Below, piece by piece: positions 1 through 8,807 of a stretch of DNA of 64,000 bases (position 1 is its first letter; each line of letters begins with the position of its first letter). The position numbers and the translations under genes were made by a program. The stretch comes from Flagellimonas eckloniae. Lineage in GTDB: Bacteria > Bacteroidota > Bacteroidia > Flavobacteriales > Flavobacteriaceae. The stretch is taken from contig NZ_LCTZ01000002.1 in NCBI RefSeq assembly GCF_001413955.1, positions 2,962,501-3,026,500 of the forward strand. Direction: 5' to 3'. A model generated the notes under the pieces. It was not told where the DNA came from, ran no database searches, and saw only the letters and a program-made list of their open reading frames with translations.

Positions 1-426
1 ATAGCTATAGGTAACGACCATGCAGGAACCGATTATAAGTTAGCAATTATTGGCTTATTAAAGTCCAAAGGCATTGAGGTTATAAATTACGGAACTGATG
101 GCACTGATAGTGTTGACTATCCAGATTTTGCACATCCTGTTGCAAAAGATGTTGAAGAAGGAACAGTTGACCTTGGCATTGTTATTTGCGGTAGTGGAAA
201 CGGAGCAAGTATGACCATAAACAAACATCAAAAGGTTAGGGGAGCTCTTTGTTGGACGAAGGAAATTACTGCTTTGGCAAGAGAGCATAATGATGCCAAT
301 GTTTTAAGTCTTCCTGCTAGATTTATTGCGCTGCAACAAGCTTTGGAAATGGTGGAAACTTTTTTGAACACTGAATTTGAAGGGGGTCGCCACGAAAGAA
401 GAGTTGAAAAAATAGCTTGCAGATAG
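1..426 (+). CDS. rpiB: Ribose-5-phosphate isomerase B (5' end cut by window)
   Basis: This enzyme interconverts ribose 5-phosphate and ribulose 5-phosphate in the non-oxidative pentose phosphate pathway, in the cytoplasm. The frame is open from base 1 and reads IAIGNDHAGTDYK, the typical RpiB N-terminus, so only about two or three codons are missing. Other family marks are DYPDFAHPVA, the active-site region VICGSGNGAS with its catalytic Cys, and a C-terminal GGRHERRVEKI. An ATG at 211 lies inside the gene and is not the start. The stop is 15 bases before the cation transporter gene, so the two are probably co-transcribed. The family call is firm; the true start lies outside the window. Confidence 0.95.
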   Translation: MAIGNDHAGTDYKLAIIGLLKSKGIEVINYGTDGTDSVDYPDFAHPVAKDVEEGTVDLGIVICGSGNGASMTINKHQKVRGALCWTKEITALAREHNDANVLSLPARFIALQQALEMVETFLNTEFEGGRHERRVEKIACR

Positions 427-441
427 CATAAATTAAACTAC

Positions 442-1355
<914 letters not shown>

Positions 1356-1356
<1 letters not shown>

Positions 1357-1796
1357 TGGATGTAATGGTAAAAACATTTGAAGAATTATCCAATTTGGAG
1401 CTTTACCAAATACTGAGATTACGGAGTGAGGTATTTGTGGTAGAACAGGACTGCGTGTACCAGGATTTGGATAATAAAGATCAGAAAGCAATACATGTTT
1501 TAGGTGTTAAAAACAACAATGTGGTTGCATATACAAGAATTTTCAAGCCCGGCGATTATTTTGATAATGCCAGTATAGGTAGGGTAGTGGTGGAGAAAAA
1601 TGAACGAAAATATGGTTATGGAAAAGAAATTATGACCGCATCCCTCAAAGAAATAGGCAAGAGCTTCCCAGCAACTCCAATAGAACTTTCTGCACAGATA
1701 TACCTTATAAAATTTTATGTCGCTTTGGGCTTTTCCTCTATTGGAGAGGAATATTTAGAGGATGGCATTCCACACATTCGTATGGTCAAGGAATAA
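1356..1796 (+). CDS. GNAT family N-acetyltransferase, ElaA-like
   Basis: Cytoplasmic acyl-CoA-dependent N-acetyltransferase of about 146 residues; its substrate is unknown. ElaA-family marks are LYQILRLRSEVFVVEQDCVYQDLD near the N-terminus, the acetyl-CoA binding strand and loop ASIGRVVV...ERKYGYGKEIM (about 80-105), and the C-terminal FYVALGFSSIGEEYLEDGIPHIRM. I chose the ATG at 1356 because it shares one base with the upstream stop (TGATG), a usual translational coupling arrangement; a TTG at 1353 is the alternative. It is the last gene of the rpiB-CDF unit, and no functional link between the three is evident. Confidence 0.88.
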
Positions 1797-1802
1797 ATAA
1801 GC

Positions 1803-2411
1803 TCACACAAACTTTTTTGCAACACCTATTTCGATTAAAAAATCTAATTTTAAAATTAGATTCAAGGGCTTTTCCACTTTATTCTTTCTAGAGAAAAAAA
1901 GATACCCTTCACGTCTTGTATCGAGCTTGTTGAGCTCAAATTTTCCATGAAAATCGTTATGTAGTATCGCTATTTCTTTTAGTTTTTCCTTTGATAACCC
2001 TATAGATTCTAAATAGTGAACAAGCATTTTTCTGTTTACAAAAGTGATGTTGCAAGAGGTAAATTTGTTTTCGTCGTCAGCATAAATACTAGTGACCAAC
2101 GAATAGAAATGAGTCTTTTTAGTTGAATCAAATAACCACCCTTGTTTTTTTGATCCGCCTTTGTCATAGAAAAGTTCAAAAGCAAAAGTTGGAAGACGCT
2201 CATTAATATAATCCAACTGTGCTTTTTCATCAACATAAAAAGAAACACCCGTTTTTCTATGCTTGAAAACAAGGTCTATACCCTGCATTTGTTCCCTATA
2301 ATTTGAAACCCGTTCAAAATGGTACCTATTTAAGTTTTTAGCATAGTAGTTGTCCAATAGGGAGTGAAGCTTTTTTTCTTTGGACAGATCTGACGCAAAA
2401 TTACTTTTCAA
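1803..2411 (-). CDS. Probable type II restriction endonuclease partner of the adjacent methyltransferase
   Basis: Protein of 202 residues that I cannot assign to a named family. Two features suggest a restriction enzyme. First, it overlaps the end of the cytosine-5 DNA methyltransferase gene by 11 bases, so the two are translated together. Second, residues 44-64 read GID-LVF...YVDEKAQ, giving D46 and D61-x-K63, the spacing of a PD-(D/E)xK nuclease core. A basic, aromatic segment follows (GGSKKQGWLFDSTKKTHFY). The only upstream start is a TTG at 2411; the next Met is at residue 42, which would remove the putative core. Cutting specificity is unknown, and fold prediction would test the nuclease call. 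Confidence 0.6.
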   Translation of the reverse strand: MKSNFASDLSKEKKLHSLLDNYYAKNLNRYHFERVSNYREQMQGIDLVFKHRKTGVSFYVDEKAQLDYINERLPTFAFELFYDKGGSKKQGWLFDSTKKTHFYSLVTSIYADDENKFTSCNITFVNRKMLVHYLESIGLSKEKLKEIAILHNDFHGKFELNKLDTRREGYLFFSRKNKVEKPLNLILKLDFLIEIGVAKKFV

Positions 2412-3636
2412 GGGATTTTAATTTTTGGAACAGGGCGGCACCAATTTTTTCCACTACACCTACCACTAAGGCATTTCCCATAAAAAACGCACGCTTGGCA
2501 TCAGATATCCCATCAAGCTTGGTGTGGTTGTCTGGAAACATATTTAATCGTTCCAACTCCAGGGGCGAGAGCCTTCTAAGTCCTTTTTTAGTTTGGACCA
2601 CATGTTTAAATCTGGAAGGGGACTTGCCTCCCTCACCAGTTATAATTGTTCTTGAAGGTTGATTTAAAGCATCTGGGAATACCATGCTTCCCTCGCTATA
2701 CTTATATTCAAAGCCAGCACTGGTCTTTCTTACTTCTTTTTTTGCTCCTTTTAGATATTCCCATTTGGGCAAATCTGTATCCGGAATAAAAAGTTCGGCA
2801 GCAGCCGTTCCATTTTCCAAAACATCAGAAAGAATAATCCTATCCTCGCCATAAGATGGGGTTGTTTTTAAGGTCGATACTTTTCCATCAATAAAGATAC
2901 CTGAGTTAAAAAATGGAGAAAGCTTTTCATCAACATTAAAAGAATTTGACAAGGAAACAAGGTCGTCTTCCAATACAAAAGAAGAACATTCCTTTGATGA
3001 GTTCTCAACAGGAAAAGATGATGAAATCACCCCTTTTTGCAAAAGCCATTGCTTTGCTGAGGTCTTTTTAAGCGTTTTGTAAAGGGTTGAGGATTTGTGA
3101 TATCCCAAGAAAAAAACCCGCCTTCGGCGTTGAGGCATTCCATAATCCGCGGCATTGATAATCCGCCATTCCACAGCATAGCCCAAATCGTCCAAACTTT
3201 TGAGCATCAATGCAAAATCCCGACCTCTTTGGGAAGATGGAGACTTAAGCAAACGATCTACATTTTCTAAAAAAAGGTATTTGGGCTTTTTCTTTTTTTC
3301 TGAGAGTATACGGTGGATGGACCACCAAAGCACCCCCTTTTTTCCAATAAGCCCCTTAGAATTTTTTAGGGTTGTGGCAACAGAATAATCTTGACAGGGA
3401 AACCCCCCAACTAAAATGTCATGATCAGGAATTTCAGCTGTGGATACATTTTCTATGTTGATGTTGGAATGATTATTCCCACCAAATCGGGCCTCGTAAA
3501 CCATGGAAGCATGTTGGGTTTTTGTGGAAGGCTCCCATTGATTACTCCAAACCACCTTAAAATGACCGGTGTTCTCTAAACCAAGTCTAAAACCACCAAC
3601 CCCTGCAAAAAGTTCGCATACTTTAAGTTGTTGCAT
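2401..3636 (-). CDS. DNA (cytosine-5-)-methyltransferase
   Basis: Transfers a methyl group from S-adenosylmethionine to C5 of cytosine at a specific DNA site. Conserved motifs appear in order: I (ELFAGVGGFRLGLE, about 8-21), IV with catalytic Cys (GGFPCQDYSVA, Cys about 81), VI (ENVDR), VIII (QRRRRVFFLG), then a variable target recognition region (about 190-330) and IX/X (RRLSPLELERLNMFPDNHT...MGNALVVGVVEKIG). At 411 residues it is full length. I prefer the ATG at 3636; a TTG two codons upstream is possible. The partner downstream overlaps by 11 bases. No controller (C) protein gene is visible. Confidence 0.93.
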   Translation of the reverse strand: MQQLKVCELFAGVGGFRLGLENTGHFKVVWSNQWEPSTKTQHASMVYEARFGGNNHSNINIENVSTAEIPDHDILVGGFPCQDYSVATTLKNSKGLIGKKGVLWWSIHRILSEKKKKPKYLFLENVDRLLKSPSSQRGRDFALMLKSLDDLGYAVEWRIINAADYGMPQRRRRVFFLGYHKSSTLYKTLKKTSAKQWLLQKGVISSSFPVENSSKECSSFVLEDDLVSLSNSFNVDEKLSPFFNSGIFIDGKVSTLKTTPSYGEDRIILSDVLENGTAAAELFIPDTDLPKWEYLKGAKKEVRKTSAGFEYKYSEGSMVFPDALNQPSRTIITGEGGKSPSRFKHVVQTKKGLRRLSPLELERLNMFPDNHTKLDGISDAKRAFFMGNALVVGVVEKIGAALFQKLKSLEK

Positions 3637-3679
3637 CTTCAAAAATAGAACTTAAAGCGATATCGTGATAAAAATTTTT

Positions 3680-3885
3680 CTACCCTAGCTGTGTCATTTC
3701 ATGAAGAGAAAACTCCTCAACAGCACCTTCGGTGGCTTTCAAATATTCGGCCAAATGAGGATTATTCATATGTTTCTGCCCTAGTGTGTCTATTAGCTTT
3801 AGCAATTCTTTTTTACCAATGCTTCATATCCTTCTTTTGCCAATATTGTAGCGACTATTGTTAATTGATTTGTCTTTTTTTGAAT
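3680..3885 (-). pseudogene. Remnant of an antibiotic biosynthesis monooxygenase (ABM) domain gene
   Basis: Reading the reverse strand from 3885 gives KKTNQLTIVATILAKEGYEA followed by LVKK, then after a one-base frameshift in the T run at 3809-3814 KELLKLIDT joined directly to QKHMNNPHLAEYLKATEGAV and EEFSLHEMTQLG, stop at 3680. These are the N-terminal and C-terminal ends of a small ABM protein (normally about 95-100 residues). Roughly 35 residues in the middle, including the usual GCINYDLH and FENW region, are missing. The codon where ATG is expected is ATT. So three defects are visible: lost start, frameshift and internal deletion. It lies one base downstream of the nitroreductase stop and was probably its operon partner. 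Confidence 0.72.
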
Positions 3886-3886
3886 G

Positions 3887-4486
3887 TTAGATTGTTTTTA
3901 TTACTTGATTCAGCGCTCTTCTTGATTTTGGTTTTTTGCTGGGTTGATTGAAATCATTCTCATCTTTATAACCAATGGCAACAGCCATAAGAGTACTATA
4001 GCTTTTTTGATTTAAAATCATATCATAATTTTCAGGTTCAACACCTTCCATAGGAGTGGAATCGATTCCCATTTCCGCACAAGCACTTAAAAACATGCCC
4101 AAGGCCAAATAGACTTGTCGGTCAAACCAAGCCATGATTTGTTCTTCGGCATTTGGTTTTATAAATTCTTTATAATAATCAACAGCCCCTTTAGGCAAAC
4201 CTTCTTCTATCTGTTGCTCAAACAAAGAGATGTCATTAATTCTGCTAAAAACTACAACAGTATTACAATCAAGCACCTTGTTTGTATTTAACCAAGACAC
4301 TTTAGAAAGCCGTTCTTTGGTTTCCCTATCGGAAACAAAGGTAAATTTCCAAGGCTGGCTATTAATTGATGAAGGACTTAAACGTAGAATCTCCTTCAAT
4401 TCTTCAATTTTTTTTGTTTCAATTTTTTTAGAACTATCATACTTCTTGGCAGTATAACGGTTTTGCATAGATTTTATAAAGCTCAT
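3887..4486 (-). CDS. NAD(P)H nitroreductase, FMN-dependent (NfsB-like)
   Basis: Soluble flavoprotein of 199 residues that reduces nitro- and quinone-type compounds with NAD(P)H. Family marks are NRYTAKKYD near the N-terminus, the FMN-binding LRLSPSSINSQPWKF segment (about 34-48), the central ACAEMGIDSTPMEG and the C-terminal VAIGYKDENDFNQPSKKPKSR. It is divergent from an HxlR-type regulator, with overlapping promoters between them, and was followed by an ABM-domain gene that is now broken. This arrangement is typical of inducible electrophile or quinone detoxification units. The physiological substrate cannot be read from sequence. Confidence 0.92.
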   Translation of the reverse strand: MSFIKSMQNRYTAKKYDSSKKIETKKIEELKEILRLSPSSINSQPWKFTFVSDRETKERLSKVSWLNTNKVLDCNTVVVFSRINDISLFEQQIEEGLPKGAVDYYKEFIKPNAEEQIMAWFDRQVYLALGMFLSACAEMGIDSTPMEGVEPENYDMILNQKSYSTLMAVAIGYKDENDFNQPSKKPKSRRALNQVIKTI

Positions 4487-4492
4487 AATTTC

Positions 4493-4527
4493 ACTATAAT
4501 TAGTATAGTTGCAAAACTAAGTATAGT
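4493..4527. promoter_or_regulatory. Putative HxlR operator in the divergent spacer
   Basis: The sequence ACTATAATTAGTATAGT (4493-4509) is a near palindrome, and a related element ACTAAGTATAGT follows at 4516-4527. Both share the core GTATAGT. They overlap the start region of the leftward promoter and the spacer of both promoters, where a repressor would block transcription. HxlR proteins commonly bind such palindromes beside their own genes; binding here is inferred. Confidence 0.5.
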
Positions 4528-4539
4528 AATTTATCTTTG
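4509..4539 (+). promoter_or_regulatory. Promoter of the HxlR regulator gene
   Basis: A TTG at 4509-4511 and TATCTTTG at 4532-4539 are separated by 20 bases, matching the Bacteroidota -33/-7 consensus (TTG and TAnnTTTG, spacing about 19-20). Transcription would begin near 4545, leaving a leader of about 45 bases before the ATG at 4589. Confidence 0.65.
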
Positions 4540-4542
4540 CAA
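4512..4542 (-). promoter_or_regulatory. Promoter of the nitroreductase gene
   Basis: On the reverse strand a TTG (4542-4540) and TAGTTTTG (4519-4512) are again 20 bases apart. This promoter lies almost exactly on top of the rightward HxlR promoter, so polymerase can serve only one at a time, and one bound repressor dimer could silence both. Confidence 0.62.
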
Positions 4543-4588
4543 TAGCGGTCGTAAAGGATAGTACTATTTTTAAAAGCCCATCGATTTT

Positions 4589-4933
4589 ATGTATGAATTT
4601 AAGGGAAAAGAATATCCGTGTTGCACAAGTCTTACCATGGGAATTATTGGAGGAAAATGGAAAACGGTTATTCTATTTCATTTGATAAAGGGAACTCTTC
4701 GATATAATCAATTGAGAAAAGAAATGCCAACGGTTACTGAGCGAACCCTAAGCCTTCAACTAAAAACCCTGGAACATGATGGAATAATCCAAAGAAAGGT
4801 ATATACCTCTAAACCACCTTTAAGGGTTGAATATTCCTTAACGAAATTTGGACAAACGCTCATCCCTGTTTTAAGTGCCATAGCTGACTGGGGGGATTTT
4901 GTGCTTCAGGATCAAGCCAAACACAATCAATGA
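4589..4933 (+). CDS. HxlR-family winged-helix transcriptional regulator
   Basis: Small DNA-binding regulator of 114 residues, the normal length for the family. It shows the HxlR pattern: a Cys pair near the N-terminus (EYPCCTSLTMGIIGGKWK), recognition helix region LRYNQLRKEMPTVTERTLSLQL and wing KPPLRVEYSLTKFGQTL. The N-terminal Cys is in many relatives the redox or electrophile sensor. It is transcribed away from the nitroreductase gene and probably controls both. Its 3' end overlaps the convergent YHYH lipoprotein gene by seven bases. Confidence 0.9.
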   Translation: MYEFKGKEYPCCTSLTMGIIGGKWKTVILFHLIKGTLRYNQLRKEMPTVTERTLSLQLKTLEHDGIIQRKVYTSKPPLRVEYSLTKFGQTLIPVLSAIADWGDFVLQDQAKHNQ

Positions 4934-5859
4934 GGATGTCTCATTAAATTATGTGGATGTGCCCCAGGAGGAGTTCCTTTAGGCCCTTTTTGTGTAAAGA
5001 CACCTTTTAAACATCTTCCCATATAGGGATATTCATCAGTCACAAAATAAACATATTCACCATTTAATTCTGTTCCGTTACACTCGTCCAGTTCACCCAA
5101 GCCTTCAATATATGTCCAGTCAGACACAAAAGTTCCATCTGGACTAGTATCTTTCAATTCTTTTTTTATGGTTGTTTTTGGGTTGGTATAGGAACAGACC
5201 TCACCAGTTCTGGACCCATCCGATAATTTAAAACTTGGTTTGTATTTTCCGCTTTTGGAATAATAGATTGGAAATCCATCATGCGCAAATCCCACTAAAA
5301 TGATATCGTCCCTTTCTCTACTATATAAAGTTTCAATTAAACCAACCGGGACACCATGATAATGATAAGCTCCGGTGGGCTGCACATGTGCATTGTTAAA
5401 ATCCAAACCTAAATCAACCAATTCCTGAAACGCTTCAATTCTATACACCTCACCAGTTTCGCAAACAAACCTTTCTGCTGTTTCTGGCTCAAATTTTACT
5501 CCGTTCAAAGCAACACCAGGTTCTCTTGCCCATCTAGATTCACCAGAGAAAACAGGATTTAATGGGAATTCATAAGACAGATTTTGGGCTGAAATTGTAT
5601 TGGGGTTTCCTTTATTTGGAAAAGTGCCTGTACTATGGTTAGGCAAACCGTTGGTCTTCATTATACGAGAATCAGCTTGTATGGCTACCGTTGTTTTTGT
5701 TCCAAATTTATCACTCACGAGTTCGTATGCTTTCAAAAAATGTGTTGTCGAAGCATTTCCTTGCGGCTTTGAAGGAGTTTTTGATGTAGAGCTTCCACAC
5801 CCAAACAGAAGTAATGCCAAGACAGCCAGTGAAGTATTTTTAGTTGTCATATTTATCAT
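4927..5859 (-). CDS. YHYH domain lipoprotein
   Basis: Envelope protein of up to 310 residues. The N-terminus carries a lipoprotein signal (SLAVLALLLFGCGSS, lipid-attached Cys about 21). The body carries the motif GAYHYHG that names the YHYH domain, followed by ILVGFAHDGFPIYY and a C-terminal DECNGTELNGEYVYFVTDEY region; five Cys are spread through the mature part. It ends in a His-rich tail (GAHPHNLMRHPH), possibly metal-binding. YHYH proteins have no established function that I can name. ATGs at 5859 and 5850 are both possible starts. Its end overlaps the convergent HxlR gene. Confidence 0.85.
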   Translation of the reverse strand: MINMTTKNTSLAVLALLLFGCGSSTSKTPSKPQGNASTTHFLKAYELVSDKFGTKTTVAIQADSRIMKTNGLPNHSTGTFPNKGNPNTISAQNLSYEFPLNPVFSGESRWAREPGVALNGVKFEPETAERFVCETGEVYRIEAFQELVDLGLDFNNAHVQPTGAYHYHGVPVGLIETLYSRERDDIILVGFAHDGFPIYYSKSGKYKPSFKLSDGSRTGEVCSYTNPKTTIKKELKDTSPDGTFVSDWTYIEGLGELDECNGTELNGEYVYFVTDEYPYMGRCLKGVFTQKGPKGTPPGAHPHNLMRHPH

Positions 5860-6201
5860 TTTAAAAGATTAGACAACTTTTTGCGGCATATCTTGTGTAT
5901 AATTAATGGAATTTTATTGGGAATCATCAACCAAGCTTATATGGGTGCAGTAGCTATAGCCATCTTTTCTGGAAAGTCCGCGTTTACTTTGCGGCCCAAA
6001 ACACCAAATCATACATAACACAATTTCATTTTTTCAATATAAGAAAAACCTTGTGTGGTTATATCGTGCTATTATGTGGAGATAAATATACTTGGTGAAT
6101 AATTCAAATTGTTAAAATGTATGCTAAAAGTTTGTTATAAATTTTGAGCTTATTCTTCTTATATTCAGATATTTATAGATTATCCAATTTCCTCCAATAG
6201 C
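5860..6201. other. Intergenic stretch without recognised gene; contains an inverted repeat
   Basis: About 340 bases between two reverse-strand genes. No credible reading frame, tRNA or terminator is seen. The only structure I noticed is an imperfect inverted repeat, CATAACACAA (6014-6023) with TTGTGTGGTTATAT (6051-6064), enclosing an AT-rich loop. The region presumably holds the 3' end of the methyltransferase transcript and the promoter of the lipoprotein gene, but no TAnnTTTG box stands out. Confidence 0.5.
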
Positions 6202-6954
6202 TTATTGACAAACGAATATTTGTTTTTCCGAATTATCATTAAATGCTTCTTCTTCAAAACTTCCAAACTTATTAATAATATTAAAACCATTCCATTCCAG
6301 GTATGAATCTAATTCTTGAGGAAAAAACAGTCTCATATCTAAATTTTGAATTGAATCAAACTCACCGTTTATATAATAATGCCATTCTATACGATTAATT
6401 TGAGTTTTGTTTTCATATCGCATTATCTGTTTTATCAACACGTCTCGTCCATCTTTGGTGGTATAGTGAGCAATTTCTTTTTGCTCTTTCTCTGCGCCAA
6501 CAATAAATTGAATATTGGGATTAAAGCAATCCAATAGAAATAAACCACTTTCTTTGAGATGCTGTTTAACAGCTTTAAATGCCTTAAATACATCTTCATT
6601 ATTATATAAATGATGGATTGAGTTAAATGGAATAAAAATAAGATCGTATTTTTTAGGCAAATTTAAAGTTCGAATATCTGCCTCAATAAACTCAATTTCT
6701 AATCCTGCTTCGGAAGCTTTTGCTTTTGCTTGTTCTAGCATTGAAGAAGTGTAGTCTACTCCACAAATATCATATCCATCATTTGCAATTGGAAGCGTAA
6801 GTCTGCCCGTGCCACAACAAAGCTCAAGTATGCGGGCACTCTTATTTTTTGGAAGCCATCGCTTGTAAAATTGCAAATCATTTAGATGTGTATTCATTCC
6901 ATCATAAACATTTGCATCATAAATCAAATCACCAACTTTATAACTGCCATCCAT
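6202..6954 (-). CDS. Class I SAM-dependent methyltransferase
   Basis: Cytosolic methyltransferase of about 250 residues with a Rossmann fold. Motif I is ILELCCGTGRLTLPIA (about 43-58), followed by the acidic strand-2 end CGVDYTSSMLEQAKAKA, IEADIRTL and the post-motif LIFIPFNSIHHLYN (about 105-118). The C-terminal part (about 165-230) is beta-rich as in many small-molecule methyltransferases. Motif I has CCGTGR instead of the usual GxGTG, which occurs in this subgroup. The ATG at 6954 is preferred; the frame also opens at a TTG (6966). The neighbours give no clue to the substrate. Confidence 0.85.
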   Translation of the reverse strand: MDGSYKVGDLIYDANVYDGMNTHLNDLQFYKRWLPKNKSARILELCCGTGRLTLPIANDGYDICGVDYTSSMLEQAKAKASEAGLEIEFIEADIRTLNLPKKYDLIFIPFNSIHHLYNNEDVFKAFKAVKQHLKESGLFLLDCFNPNIQFIVGAEKEQKEIAHYTTKDGRDVLIKQIMRYENKTQINRIEWHYYINGEFDSIQNLDMRLFFPQELDSYLEWNGFNIINKFGSFEEEAFNDNSEKQIFVCQ

Positions 6955-7089
6955 TTTATCCTTCAAAATCTGTCATTTAATTATTGCTTATTTCAAATCT
7001 GTATAGACTCTTTTCACAATTTCAATTATCCATAACGGTTTTTGTTCGTTCGGATTTCCCCTATGGACGAATATAAGATTTAACCCTGT

Positions 7090-8007
7090 TTATTTAACAA
7101 AGAGGTTTAAAATGCCGGACAAATCAGTACTGTTGTCATTAACAACGCGGAAGTTGTTGTAATAACGATCACCTATTGGATGAAACCTTTCTGCTTGTTT
7201 GGCCTCGGACCAGCCCGCCTTTAATGATTCTAATGCATTGGAATTAGTTTCATGCAGGTTGAAAAACAAATCAGAAATCTCTTTTTTATCCGATTTTGAA
7301 AGTTTATTATTTAGTAGAACAGGACCTAATGGAATTTCTTCTGAAAGCCAGAGCACTCTAGCTGATGTAAGAAAGGTAGAATCCTTTTGAATCTGTTTGA
7401 AGTACTCATTGCTCCCAATTGAACAAATATCGGATTCACCTTCCATAAACTTCTCGAAAGTTGAGGTGTGATTACCGCCGTATATTACTTTTTTGAATTG
7501 ATTTTCTGGAGATTTAATCCCAAGTGAACTTAACAATAATCTAGGTACAAGATTACCAGAAGTAGATCCTTCACTCACGAACATCATGGAAAGGTTATTG
7601 GTTTTGACCTCCAAAGCATTTAAATCAGTGACACTATCATTGTTACTCAGTACAACCGTCTTGTAATTATCAACAGCATCTTCACGTACTTTTAGAGTAG
7701 CGATTGGATGCATATTCTGGTTGTCCAGCGAAAGAAGTAAGTAGCCTAAGGTGTTTATCAATCCAATATCTACTTGGTCGGATTTTATTCCATCAAGAAA
7801 GGATGCCACATCAGGGTAACTCTTGATATGGATCGGTCTTTTGAGAAGGGTTTCCAGGTCTTTTGCGACCGGTCTTAAGTTATCTATTCGATTATTTGTG
7901 GAATAAGTATAAGTGGCCAATGTAAGTGGCTTTTTAGCATTTTCACATCCAATTTGGGTTAAACCAATCAAGATTATACTAAAAAGGGTGAATATTTTTT
8001 TCTTCAT
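7090..8007 (-). CDS. PhnD-like substrate-binding lipoprotein
   Basis: Periplasmic-side binding protein of 305 residues of the phosphate/phosphite/phosphonate class. It has a lipoprotein signal (LFSIILIGLTQIGCEN, Cys about 21) and PhnD-type features: ATYTYSTNNRIDNLRPVAKDL, a DGIKSDQVDIGLINTLGYLL ligand-cleft segment, SEGSTSGNLVPRLLL (about 154-168) and FMEGESDICSIGSNEYF. No permease or ATPase for such an importer is present nearby, so it may act alone, for instance as a sensor-type binding protein, or work with a transporter encoded elsewhere. The ligand is unknown; the fold is confident. Confidence 0.85.
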   Translation of the reverse strand: MKKKIFTLFSIILIGLTQIGCENAKKPLTLATYTYSTNNRIDNLRPVAKDLETLLKRPIHIKSYPDVASFLDGIKSDQVDIGLINTLGYLLLSLDNQNMHPIATLKVREDAVDNYKTVVLSNNDSVTDLNALEVKTNNLSMMFVSEGSTSGNLVPRLLLSSLGIKSPENQFKKVIYGGNHTSTFEKFMEGESDICSIGSNEYFKQIQKDSTFLTSARVLWLSEEIPLGPVLLNNKLSKSDKKEISDLFFNLHETNSNALESLKAGWSEAKQAERFHPIGDRYYNNFRVVNDNSTDLSGILNLFVK

Positions 8008-8112
8008 TTTTCTTCGTTGTAATTATAATGGTGGCTAACCTTTCCCATATAACCTTTAGATACAGGTTAACATGCGTTAATTTTAGATTTAGAAAAGACT
8101 CTAGTAATTTTG

Positions 8113-8140
8113 AGCGGATTCGGACTTAGTAGAATCCGCT
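8113..8140. repeat. Perfect 9-bp inverted repeat (hairpin)
   Basis: AGCGGATTC (8113-8121) and GAATCCGCT (8132-8140) are exact reverse complements around a ten-base loop, in the spacer between two reverse-strand genes. There is no T tract on either side, so a simple intrinsic terminator is not supported. Nearby, TAACCT (8050-8055) pairs with AGGTTA (8064-8069). Confidence 0.6.
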
Positions 8141-8184
8141 GTAATTGCGGTTATATGTTTTTGTAGGGCTTTATTAGGATCAAT

Positions 8185-8628
8185 TTAATGGTCTTTAGAA
8201 TTATTGAATTGCCATAACACATTGACTAATTGCCATTTATTATTCAGTTTTACTATATGCATATAATCAATCCAGTCGTCCGCAATAAGTTTCACAGAAG
8301 CAGTTTTGTCATAAATATCAAGTATAATGACCTCCTTTTTGGGGTTTTCCGGAAATTTGTCTCCATCTTGATTATATGTTTCGGCAAGTAAAACCATAGC
8401 ATCTGTAAAGGTTTCTCTTAAATACTCCTTTCCCGTTTTTTTGTTTGTCCAAAAAGTCCTTTTTACCATTCTCGGGTGAGCTGCACCCTCAAACTGTTCA
8501 GGTTTCACGTTATGTTGGGATTCAATATAATCTAAAGCAACTTGTTTAATGTCTAAAGAATCCTGTGATGTTTGTCCCTGAGCATAAAAAGTCAAAAGGG
8601 AAAATGTTAGGATAAAAGTTTGTTTCAT
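8185..8628 (-). CDS. Secreted NTF2-like protein, putative lumazine-binding family
   Basis: Protein of 147 residues with a signal peptide (MKQTFILTFSLLTFYAQGQT, cleavage after about residue 18). The mature part resembles the DUF4440/Lumazine_bd_2 NTF2-like cone fold: DIKQVALDYIES at the N-terminus, AAHPRMVKRTF, and the paired strands IILDIYDKTASVKLIADDWIDYMHIVKLNNKWQLVNVLW. Such proteins bind small ligands or act as accessory domains; no catalytic residue can be assigned. It lies alone, with about 180 bases on each side. Confidence 0.78.
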   Translation of the reverse strand: MKQTFILTFSLLTFYAQGQTSQDSLDIKQVALDYIESQHNVKPEQFEGAAHPRMVKRTFWTNKKTGKEYLRETFTDAMVLLAETYNQDGDKFPENPKKEVIILDIYDKTASVKLIADDWIDYMHIVKLNNKWQLVNVLWQFNNSKDH

Positions 8629-8807
8629 AACTAATTTGTGAATTCTAGATTTTTTAAATGTGCCACATTGATAAGTGAAGTTCGGTAAAAATCCATCCTC
8701 AATTTATAGATTTAACATATGATTTGGAAGGTGAGGGTCAGCTGCCAGAAAATCTATATTTTAATCCTAAGCCTTATCACTATTTTTAACGAAATTTTAC
8801 TGCCTGT

